Positions 22,501 through 34,500 of a stretch of DNA of 64,000 nucleotides are shown piece by piece. The stretch spans positions 62,001-126,000 of the forward strand of contig MU401527.1 in the NCBI GenBank assembly GCA_022579005.1, in the 5' to 3' direction. Under the pieces are notes generated by a model, which ran no database searches, had not been told where the DNA came from, and worked only from the letters and a program-made list of their open reading frames with translations. Made by a program: the position numbers and the translations under genes. The DNA is from Poronia punctata (Eukaryota; Ascomycota; Sordariomycetes; Xylariales; Xylariaceae). Position 1 is the first letter of the stretch. Every line of letters begins with the position of its first letter.

Positions 22501-25500
22501 CGGTGATTTGCTCCTCCTTCGATGCGCCAGGAACGGCAACTTCCGCTGGATCCTGTTCAGTGGATTCGGCAGTTTCGGCGGGGATAGTATCTGCAGAGAC
22601 TTCATTCTGGTCGGTGGCTAGCTCTGCTTCTGGAGGTGCATTCTCCTTTGGGGGCGCAGCATCTGTCGAGGGCTCTGTGGACTCGTCGGGCCCCGTAGAC
22701 ACATCTTTGGTAGGTTCCGCTGTCTCGAGTACAGTAGAAGTAGATACTGCAGGACCCTCTGTCTCATGGGGATCTAGGGTAGGCCCTTCTTGAGTAGTTG
22801 TCGTTCCCCCACCGATAGATGTTTCCTCTTTTGCCGGCGTGTCCAGGGGTTGTTCCTCGGAAAGTACTTCATTGAGTGGCTCCTCCACGGGGGTATCTTT
22901 CTGTGTCGACTCATCTTGAGGTAAGTCTTTAGATGACTCACCAACCGTCTCTTGGGGCGTAAGCTGCTCTTGCGGGGGCTCATCCTTGGCTGGCTCATCT
23001 GGAGTGATTTCGCTTCCCAACGCTTTCTGCTTCTTCTTTTTCTTGGATTTCTTGCTATTCTTTGGAGATGCAGGTTCGGGATGGCTGTCCTTATTTGGAG
23101 GCTCAGAGGGAAGTTGCTCTTCCACCACAGGAACGACTGCATCTTGAGGGACAGATGGAGCTGGGTCGTCTGTGGGAAGTTCTTTCGCTGGCTCGTCGCG
23201 GGCAGGTGAATCTTTATCGACCGCATTACCGCTTTGTTGCGAGGTTGGCTCAACCAAATCATCCGTTTTTAATGGCTCGGAAGCGGCCGTCTGACTTGGG
23301 ACGGCACTGGCCAAGGCCTCAGTCAGTTGTTCACTTGAAGGCTCATCATCACCCACAGACGCGGCCTTTTTCTTCTTCTTGTCCTTTTTATTTTTCTTCG
23401 AAGGAGATTTGGTTAACTCGGCGCTATTGAGTGTTTCGGATTGAGGGGCTTCCTCTACTGTAGGCCTAGTCACGTCGACGACAGCCACGTCTTCGAATGG
23501 TGCAGCTTCAGGCAGTTCGCTATCCTTCCCTTTCTCCTGGCCATCATTTGAAGGTTCCTGCGGTGCTGTACTGGCATTAATGGCTTCACTCGTCTCTAGA
23601 ACGGGGGTTGGAACAGTGTCATCCGCTGAAGTCGGTAGTGCACCCAGGTTTAGGTCTTCGGCACCGGGGGTTTCAGTAACAGGAATCCCTTCAGCGGGCA
23701 CTGGCGCCTCTAGAACAGACTCTGCATCTGGTACAGGAGTTTCAGAGAGGGACGCCTCGGCTAGGATAGGAATCTCAGCCTGGACCAGAGCTGCGGGGTC
23801 GGATTGCTCGGTTGGGATATCCTCTTCAACTGGAACAGATTCATGGACAGTGGACTGGTCGATCGGGGCGGAATCATCAGCTTTTAATTCTTCTACTGGC
23901 GTTTTTGCGCGGTCATTGTCAGGAGAACCAAGTTGCTGCTGCTGCTGCTTCTTCTTCTTTTTGTCCTTTTTGCTCTTCTTAGCGGGTGTGGCCTCAGTTG
24001 CTGGCTCATCGTTTGCAGGTTGCTGGGTCGATGTCTCTTCCTCGGCGTGTGCCTGATCAACAGGGGACACTTCCATCGATGACTCCACTGATTCCATCTT
24101 CTTTTCAGCGGAGGTCCGTTCGTCGGGAGCTGGGCTCTTAGCATCACCCTGGCTCAACGGCGTAGTTTCGGCATCGTTGTCTTGCTTGCGAGTGCTTTCT
24201 ATCAGGGTCCCGTCGCCCGGTGTATCAACAGCTGTCGGCGTCTCATGGTCCTTGGGAACTCCATGGTCCTCAGGAATTAGAACGTCTCGGGGCATATCAC
24301 CGTCTGCAGGAGCCGGTGCCTCTTGGGTAGTAACTTCAGGTACGGCATCATTGGTGGGCTTATCCTTAGTGCCAGCAGGCGTATCAGTTGCCAAATCAGC
24401 GATGGATTCTGAGGAAGGAGCAATGGGGTTTGCGCTATTGTCGACTGGGATTCCGTCATTTGATGTCACACTCTGCCTCTTCTTATTCTTCTTGTTTTTC
24501 TTTTTCGAGGCGGGGCTCTGGGCCAGAGGGACATTGGATGACTGTTCGACTTGCGTACCATCCGCAACGGCGGTTCGTGTCTGAGACGTCGCCAAGCTTG
24601 CGTCAACCGCCTCCATGACAGCAGGTTCCCCTTGAACGGCTTGTGACTGTGAATCTGATGGGAGAGTATCATCCAACGTGGGTGTTTGCTTCTCTGTATT
24701 GTCTTCCGCATGGGCCCTCTGTTCAGTCACAGGGATATCTTTCACTGTAGAAGTATCTTCTGCCTGACTGGTTTCTTCGGGTTGAGGAGCTTTGTCTCCT
24801 TGTGAGGCGTCTTCTGTAGCAGGTGCTTCTTGAACTGGGGGTTCTTCTTGGATCATAGGTGCGCCTTCGGCTTCAGAGGTTCTCTCAGTTTCGGGAGTTT
24901 TCTCGGCTTGGGCTGTCCCTTCAGCGACAGGCTTTTCTTCAACGCTGAGAACCTCTTCCACTTTCGGGGTCTCTTCAACGGCACCTAACCCAGCTGTGGC
25001 GCCATCAATGTTCGTAGACACATCGGTGTCCTGTTTCTCGGACGCACTGTTTGGAACTTGTGCAGGCTCTGAAGTTGGTTCCTGTGGGGCTGCGTCATCC
25101 GGTTGGGCAGCTTGCTCCGCAGCGCCCTGTTGCTTTAATTCCACGGACGGGACTGGGTTTTCCGGAGCTGACGCCTCGGGAGTTGTTGCCGCAAGAGGTT
25201 GCTCTTCTGCCTCACGGCCGGTACCTTGCACTGTTGGCTCTTCAATCTGGAGTTTCTTCTCCGGTTCGGTGTCGTCAGGAGATTTTGAGTTTACCAGGTC
25301 GGCCGCAGCACGAGCCTCAATCTTTGCTATGAGCTCTTCAATCCGATCCTTGGTTGCCTTGTTCCGCCTCTCCTTTTTAGGCAAGCGCTTTAACTTCTCA
25401 AGCTCTGCAACCTCAGCTGCTGCTTCTTCTGTTTCGAGTCTCGTGGCAGGTTGCTCATCTGGTTGGGGTCCAACTTCTGTTGTGGTAACGATTTCCGGTG

Positions 25501-28500
25501 CAACTTGCTCATCGACGTTAGGGGCTGCTTGTTCTTCAGCGGCCGGTACGGTTGCAGTGTCTGTGTTATCTGTCGCTGTGGTATCTTGTCCAGGAGTGGT
25601 AGTGGCAGAGGTAGAAGTAAAAGTAGAAGTACGAGTCTTAATCTTTTCTTCGAGCTGTTGAATCCGATCCTTGGTTGCCTTATTCCGCCTCTCCTTTTTA
25701 GGCAAGCGCTTTAACTTCTCAAGCTCTGCGGCCTCTGCTGCTGCATCATCCGCGTTGTTGTCGGGCATTCCACTCAGCTCAGATGTATTGGCTGCGACCT
25801 CTGGTGCAGCATCTGGTGTTGTAGAATATTCCGGCGCAGGGGTTTGTGGTACAGGCACGTGGAATGACGGCTCTTCTGTGGTAGGCTCTTGTGAGGTAGG
25901 ATCCTGAGGCAAATTTTCTTCAGTTGAGGGCTCGAGTGGGGCAGGCTCTTCTGGCGCAGGTACTTGTGGTACAGGCTCCTGTACGGAGGCCTCCTCTGGT
26001 ACAAGCTCCTGGATTGATGTCGCTGCTGGATGAGGCTCTGCTGGTGAGGGCTTTTGTGCTAAAGACTCTTGTGTTATGGGCGCTTCTGGTGCGGGTTCTT
26101 GTCGTGAGGGATCTTCTGTCGCAGACTCTTGCGTGGTAGAATCATAAGGTGGATTGCCGTGAGTTGAGGATTCGCGTCGGCCAGGCTCTTGTGTCAGAGG
26201 CTCTGCTGGCACAATGCCTTGTTCCGAAGGTTTCAGAGGCGAATCCTGGTGCGATGTAGCATCTTGCGGGACAATGTGCTCTTCCACTTTACGCTCTTCA
26301 GACACCGAGACTACACGTGTATCTTCGTTGTCCGTTGGTGTACTGACTTGCGCAGTAGCAGCGGTGGCAGCACGAACCTTGCTCTTTGCTTCTAGTTCTT
26401 GAACCCGAGCCTTGATGACCGTGTTTTTCCTCTCTTTCTTAGGCAAGGCCTTTAATCTGGCAAGTTCCGCCTCGTCCGCTTCCTCGGTACTCTTTGTAGC
26501 TTGATCAGCTTCTTTAAATGGGACCTCTTCTTGGGGAATGTCTGGTGCAACATGCTCCGGTGCCGTATCAAGCGCGGACGTATCTTCTGACACGGGCTCC
26601 TGTGGTGTAGACTCGGGTAATGAAGGCTGTTGTGGTGCAGCATCTTCTGGAACAGGCTGCCCTTCCGTCTGAGCTTTCTCAGGCACTGAAACTGCTTGTG
26701 TATCTGCCTTGTCCGTTCCTGTAGCACGCTGTGGTGCAGTATCAGTAGCGGCGGCGGCGGCGGCAGCACGAACTTTGATCTTTGTTTCCAGTTCTTGAAT
26801 CCGAGCCTTGATGATCGTATTTTTCCTCTCTTTCTTAGGCAAGGCCTTTAATCTGGCCAGTTCCGCTCCCTCCTCCGCTTCTGCAGCGCTTTCTGCGGCT
26901 TCTGGTGTAGGTTTCTCCGGGGCAACATCATCGGGTACGGCATCATGTGCTGCAGCGTCTCCTGGCACAGGCTCTTGTGATACTGGATGCTCAAGAACAG
27001 GCTCTTCCGCTGTAGGCTCCTGCTGCGTCGGCTCTTGTGATACTAGATGCTCAAGAACAGGCTCTTCCGCTGTAGGCTCCTGCTGCGTCGGCTCCTGTAC
27101 ACGCTCCTCTGATATAGTCTCTTGCGGTGTAGGCTCCGACGTAGGTTCTTCACGTATAGGCTCTTGCGTGGGTTCTTCAGACGTGGGTTCCAGTGGCATG
27201 GGCTCCTGTTGCGTAGAGTCCTGAATAGGTTGCTCTTGCGTAGATTCCTGTGATACAAGGTCCTCGAGTGCAGGTTCTGCCGACGCAGTGGTCGCTTCCA
27301 CTTCGCGGGCTATTTGATCATCAACCGCGACTACACCTTGAACCTTGTTATTGTCAGCGGTATCGCCCGTAGTAGCAGCTTGCGCTGAAGCAGCCTCGTG
27401 AGTAGCAATTTTGTCTTTGAGTTCTTGAATCCGGTCCTTGATACCCTGGCTTCTTTTCTTGGATTTGGGCAGGGCCTGTAGCCTTTGAAGCTCCTCCTTG
27501 TTAGCTTCTACTTCGGCCGTGTCTTTTGCCACGACTTGGTCGTCGTCTCCGCCGGGTGTAGGAGCTTCCGTCACCACGTCCGTCAAATCTATGTTTGCCG
27601 GTGCAGGCTCCTGTGGCGCAGGTTCGAGCGTTTTCGAATCCTCTGGCGTAGCACCTTCTGGCGCAAGTTGTTCAGACACGACGTCTTGCGAAATGCTGGT
27701 GACTTCGACTTCACGCGCCGCTGGCTCCTCGGTCGCGAGGACATCTTGAGCATCCGCGTTGTCAGGTTCTAGCGTAACAATATCATCGACGGCAGCAGCC
27801 GCAGCTTGGTCGCTTTCTTGAGCACTTGTGGAAACAGGTTCATCTCCATGAGGCGCCACATCAGGTGCGGTAAGATCTTTGGGAGTAGTGGCTTCCGACC
27901 TGAACTCCTGCAACACGGCAGCTTCCGGTGCACCTTCTTGCGGCGGTGCCTCTGGGGATACAATGGCTTCTTCAACTTTTTGAGCTGCTGGTTCATCTAT
28001 ACGGGCGGCAGCTTGAGAAGTAGTGGTGTCCGTTTCTGAGTTATATTTGACAGCGGCCGCCTCAGAAGCATCGATCTTCGCCCTAAGTGCACTGATACGC
28101 TCGCCAATGGTCTTGTCTTTCTTTTTCTGCTTATTCGACATGCCCTCAAGTCTTGCGAGTTCTTCTTTATCGGCAAGAACCGCGACAGTAGCTGCTGTTA
28201 CTGCCTCGTTGTCTATATTTTCGCCACTTGGGTGAATTTGCGGGTTGGACTCAGATGCAAAATTATCCGGGGCGAAGTCTTTCGGGCGAGATTCCGGTGC
28301 CGTGTCCCGTGTAACGGCATCTTGTGAAGTAGCATCCTGTGAAGGAGCATCTTGTAAAGGACCTTGTGAAGAAACATCGTGCGGGGGCGTACTTTCATCA
28401 ACGCCCTCAAGTTGTTTAACAGATTCAACTTCGGGAGCTGTCTGCTCACTCACAGCTGGGGTCTGTGAGTCCAGTTTGTGATTGACCATAGTATCTTGTG

Positions 28501-31500
28501 TAGCCGATGAAGCCACGGCGACGATGGCAGCGCGAGCATCGATTCTTGCTTGGAGTTCCTTGATACGATCCCTGTTAAGTACTTTCTTCTTCTGCTTATT
28601 AGGCAAAGCCTGAAGTTTTGCAAGCTCTTCTTGATCTGCTGCGGCCGCGGCAGCTTCGTCCTGGTTCCCGGCACTTTCAGTAACTAGCTCGACTGTCTCA
28701 GATGCAACAGCTTCCGAAGTGGCTTCATCTGCGACGGCCTTTTCCGGGAGAGGGTCTGCCGGGGTAGGTTCTTTTGGTTGACTATCCTCCGCAGCAAACT
28801 CTGGTACAGGAACTTGATCTTGGCCTTCTATGCTGTTAGTTGCTTTAGCGTGGGCACCAGCGGGAGCAGCTTCATCTGTCTCTATAGCAATACCAACAAC
28901 TTGCGCCTCTTCCTTAGGTATAACATCTTCTGAAGCCACTGGATCTATAGCGGTTGCCTTTGGATGAACGTCTTCCGGTACGGGTTCTTGGGGTGTAATA
29001 ACCGCGACAGCATCTTCTGGTTCAGCGATCGGGGCTTGCACCTCTGTGTTGTCGGCTGTTGGGCTGGTTTGTGTAGGAAGAGAGGAGGCAGTAGCAGCAG
29101 CGCGAGCATCAATTCTTGCTTGAAGTTCTTTGATACGCTGTTTGTTGCTTTCCTTCTTCTTCTGCTTATTCGACAAAGCCTGGAGTTTTGCAAGCTCGTC
29201 TTCATCAGCCGCAGCAGCTGCTGCTTCGTCTCTTGTAGTATCGGTAATCGACTCGGCTCCCTTAGGTGTAACGTCCTCCGAGGTGGGTATATCAGCCACG
29301 ACTTCCTTGGATTCAGCATCTTCTAGTGTAGACACTTGCGGGGTATCCTCTTGGGGTGTACCAGCCTTCGTGGCATCTTCTGGCCCAACGATTGGAGGTT
29401 CTTTAGTTGTCATAGATGCAACCTCCTCTGTCGTGGGTTTCTCTGGAACAATGTGCTCTGCGACATATGCCTCGGCAACAGGTGGCTCCACAACAGGTGC
29501 CTCGCCGACAACTTCTTTCGTGGTGGTTTCCTCTAGGGTAATTTCCTTTGCGCGGTCATGCTCCATTGCAGACTCTTGCGGTAAAGTAATATCCACAGTA
29601 TCATCCGGTAAAATGACTGTAGCTTGGACCTCTTCTTCAGGTGCGCGGTTCTCTGCGGTGACCTCACCAGCGATGGGAGTCTCTGGGACAATTTCCTGCG
29701 AGCCGACTTCTTGGGTGTGAACATTTTCCGGCCCAGCATCTTGGGGGGCAGTAGCCTCCACAGTAGTTTCGGGCACAGGGGCTGGGGCTTCCAAGTCTGT
29801 TTCGATGGGCGCAGTAGATATTTGTGGCTTATCAGCTTCGGTAGCAGCGGCGGCGGCAGAAGCAGAAGCAGCGGCGCGAGCTTCAATCTTTTCCTTGAGC
29901 TGGCGAATCTTTTCTTTGACATCGCTCTTTTTCCTTTGCTTGCTGGGCAAGGCATTAAGTTTTTCAAGTTCTGCTTCGTCAGCGGCTGCTTCAGCTTCTT
30001 CCTTGGCACTTGAGAGGTCATCCTGTTCTGCCTGAGGCACAGTTCCTGCCATTACCGTCGAGTCTTCAATTTGTCGAGGTACCTCCTCCTCAGTTCCCGC
30101 TGTGGCCTTGTCTTCGGCAGTTGCAATGAGCCCAGCAGTCACTTCCTCGTTGACATCGCTTGCAAGTTGGGCATCAGCGTCGGCAGGTGCTACGCTAGGT
30201 TTCGGGGATTCCACAACAGCGGTATTAGCAGCAGCGACCGTAGTGGTATGATCCTTGACCATTGCCTCGAGCTCCTGAATACGTTCCTTGACTGTTTTGG
30301 TTTTCTTCTTCTTATTCGACAAGGCGTTCAGTTCCTCCAGTTCGGCCACATAAGCTGCAGCTTCGGCGGCCATAGCTTCCGAAATATCTGTAGCTTGCTC
30401 ATCTTCTACCGGCGCAGCTTTTGACGCCTCATCTAGGGCAGGTTCTTCGGTGGGAGGTCCGGCCCTTGATTCGGTTTCATCTACAGGCTCCTTACCTGCG
30501 GTGTCGGGAGCTACGACGGCGTCGGAAAAGATTTGCGGTTGACCTTCAACCCCCTCTGTCCCATCTGCACCGGGGGCCACCGTATCAGGTTCGGCAGCTG
30601 GTTCCTCCTTAGGCTCGATCACAGTTTGTTGATCAGTTTCAATCGTAGGAGTGCCTTCAGGAGGGCCATGTTCATCTACTTTTAATGAGCCCAGCATGTC
30701 TGTTTCCTCAGGCGCAGCACTAGGCTCTGACACTGGTTGTTCATTGGCGGCGGCTGTAGCTAGTTCGTCTTGCTTTTCACTGGTAGCCTCGGTGTCGGGA
30801 GCACTTTCTTCAGAGTCCTTAGCTAGATCCGGTACTCCGGCCTCGTCGGCTATATCACGGGACAGCGGGGGTCCTTGTTCGTCACTTTGAGCTGTAGGCA
30901 GGGCATCTGGCCCGTCGGCTCCAGAGTTGGCTTCTGCAGCAGCAATGGTAACAGTGGCGGCGGCAGCAGCACCAGCAGCACGAGCGGCGATGTTAGCTGT
31001 GAGTTGTTCGATCCGCTCCCTGACAGTCTTAGATTTCTTCTTCTTGCCTTTTAGCTTCTCTAGTTCAGTGGCTTCGGTTACAGCGACCTCGTCGTCAGCT
31101 GCGTTCGTAACTTGATCCTGAGCGTCCAGAGAAGGTTGTTCTAGAGTAGGGTGTGATGCCTCCGCTGGCCCTCCCTCTACTTCCGCTTGACTCGCGTCGG
31201 GCGTCAATGGAGCAGGAGCATCTACACCCAATCCCTCCGCCGTAGTTTCGGTTATGGGGACTGGTTCGGTTCCTATCTGTGCGTTTGGCGGAGCGATCGT
31301 TGTCCCTTCGCCTTGACGAGACTCACCCTGGTCCTCGGTCGGAAGGTCTGCCGTTGCGGGATCTTCTAGTGCCACTTCGGTGCCTTGCTCTAAGGCAGGC
31401 TGGGAAGCGTCTTTTACCACTTCCAAAGACTTATTGTCGGTTTCTGCGGTTGAGGCTGAAGCAGCATTGTCAGGCATGGGAGGTGCAACTTCGGAGACGC

Positions 31501-34500
31501 TGCCACTCTTTTTACCCTTCTTCTTGCCTTTCTTGCCTTTCTTTGTGGCAAAATCAGGGGCTTCCTCGTTTGCCGGTGTTTTCTCAATAGCAGGATCCTT
31601 CTCTGTCTCAACTGGTTCGGGTTGTCCAGCCTCGGCTTCACCCGGCGACGCCTCCATACCGGTTGATGGGTCTGCATCAGGGGCTGTCTCGGCTATGGGA
31701 GATGGCAAGGTGGTCAAGTCAGAGGAAGTTGTCTCGGCCGGACTTTCATCAATCTTGCTGCCTGCCTCTTGTGGTGATCCCGTACCCTTTAGCAGCTCCT
31801 TTGGCAAATCATCCACAACGCCAGCCTCTAGCTGAGGATCAGGACTGTCTGCGGGGGTTTCAATTTTGACGTTGGACTGTTCTTCTGACGTGGTCGGCTC
31901 TTCCGCGGACTGCGCGCCAGGAAATACAGAATCAGCGCCTTCCTCCTGGACGGGGGAGGTCACCCTCTCATTTACAGGCAGTTCGGTGGAAGGAGGGGTA
32001 GTATAAGAAGTCTCCGGAAGCGTCTCCTCAGGCTGGGGTTGGTTGTCGTCAATTGTGTGAGATAATGACGATAATTGCTCTTCTACTGCCAGCCGCTCAG
32101 CCAGATCAGCGGATGACATCTCCTCAGGCTCCTTTGTCAGCTCCGGAGTAGCAATCTCGCTTCCGGGGTTTGCGGGTATCTCCCATGATTCTTCAATGGG
32201 CTCAGCAAACTGAACACTACGCCGTTTCTTCTTGTCTTTCTTGGTCCTTTCGCCGCTGGAAGTAGTGGAGTTGTCTCTGGCCTGCAACTCTTGAAATGCC
32301 TCAGACGACTCGACTGGCTTCGAATCGGATATGACGTCCGCATCGGCAGTGGGGAGGACGGGGGTATCCTCGCTCTCAGCCTGCGACTGGGTTTGCTGGT
32401 TCTTCTTCTTCTTGGCCTTCTTTGACGTCGGGGTGGGATCTTCCGAGCCAATCATTACGGCACTAGGCTCGGCAGCCTCAGCTATGGACTCCAGGGGTAC
32501 GCCTGTTGTGTCTGATCGGGTTGTCATATCAGGACCCTGTGACTCGGTAGAGACACTGGTAGACTCAGATACTTTGGCTTCTGGTCCTAGACCGTGACCG
32601 GACGGAACCTCCCCCGTCTCAGCTGGGAGACTCGATGTCGCTTCTTCCTCCGTTGTATTGGCGGTGGTGCCAGTCACGTCAGTTTCCGTGGGAACGACAT
32701 CAGTGATCTGGCGGGCTTTCTTCCCCTTTTTCTTACCCTTCTTGCCCGGTGATGTGGGCTCCGATGAGGTATCGACAGTGGTTGGTTCCGCTTCAGCGCC
32801 TGGTGCAGGTATATGTTCCTGGGATTCAACAATCTCTCGTTCGCCCAAAGATGGTCTAATCCGAGGCTCGGACGTCTCTGTCGCCTCTGTGGCCGCATCT
32901 TTATCCGAGGCAACAGCATTTTTCTTGCCTTTCTTGCCCTTCTTGGCTTTCTTGGTCGGCGTGGTAGGCTCCGCCAAGAATTCTACATTAGCGAAGTCTT
33001 CTTGGCTTTGTGATGTTCCTGGAGAATCTACAGACACAGGAGCCTCAGCTGGCTGCTCTATTGCTCGTGTTGCATCCTCAATTTGGACTGATGGAGACCC
33101 AGTTTCGGATGGGGCAGAAATTCTTGACTCCTCAGGCTGGGTTACAACTATCTCGGCCTGGTCGTGAGCGGGTTTGTCCAGGGGGGGGATTTGGGCCTCG
33201 CCAGTTTTCTCGAGTCCGGCACCTTCTTGTCTCGACGAAATAGCAAGATGTTCGACTGCTTCTGGGGTGGCTTCCTGGGGTTCACTCGGCTGCAACTCAC
33301 CGCCCTCCGGAGCCACCACTTCAACTGCTTTGGGGCTGGGTCCGTCATCGCCACTGGCCTTTGTGGTGTCGCTTGGCGAGTCGGGTACTTGAATGTCCGC
33401 GGCCTCGGATTTCTCAGTTATCACATTTGGAGGTGTTGTAATACTAGGTCCAACGGTGTCGACGATGGCTTCGCGGATGTTGTCGGTGACAGCATTTGAA
33501 CCGGCCAGACCATCGACAGTTTCGGCAAACGCACCACTCTCCCCTAAGGGCGTGGCAAATGGCGTTTCAGCCTCGTCATTTTGGATTTCCCCGATAGGTG
33601 ATTCACCAGCGGGACCACTGAGTGGGCTTTGATGATATGCCGACCACTGCTCATCAATGCCAGCACTTCTCTCTTGCGTCGTATCTTCATCAGTAATGGA
33701 AGCTAGAGGTTCCGTTGACGTAATTGCCTCGGGAGCAGTAACAACCGTAGCCTGCTCAGCCTGTGCCACCTCCTCCCAAGATGCTGATTTCTTACCCTTC
33801 TTTTTCTTACCTTTCTTCGAGGGAGTCGCAGGTTCATCGGCAGGTGCAGCGTCGTCTACTTCCCGATTACCAAGAGACGGATCTTGACTTTCTGCTTCGA
33901 TTTCGGCCGCGAGGGATTTGCCCTTCTTCTTCTTCTTGGCTTTCTGTGGGGGCGTTGCCTCCTGGGCAGGTGGAGTTTCGCCAGGGACGTCGACAGGCTT
34001 ATCCTCGGGCTTGGTGTCAGCAGAAACTGGTTCCGCCGGAGCATCGAAGAACTCGTCTGACTGATCGTCAGGTGTTGGCGTGTCGGCCGCTTTGCTCTGA
34101 TACTGGGCAGGCTCCGAGAGTTGAGCCCTCTTTCCCTTCTTCTTGTCTTTCTTCGAGGACTTGACTGAGGCGTCTTCGATCTTCTTTTCGTCAACTTCGA
34201 TGGTCAGTTCGGGAATATCACGGCTCGAGGCAATATTGGAGCCTGCAGATTCATCGGCAACTATGGAACCTTGTGTGATGGACTCAACATCCTTCAACTT
34301 GTTTTTGCCCTTCTTGCCCTTCTTCAACTTCTTCCCAGGAGTAATGTCGAACTCTTCGGGTAAGCCTTCTCCAGTGGTACTAGGCTCCCCAGAAAGGACT
34401 GATGTGACATTGTCTTTGAGCTCGAAAGGCGTTTGTCGAATCTCCTTGGGGTCGATGAGACCAGTAGCCACAATCGGGTCTGCAACCAATGCCGTCTTGT

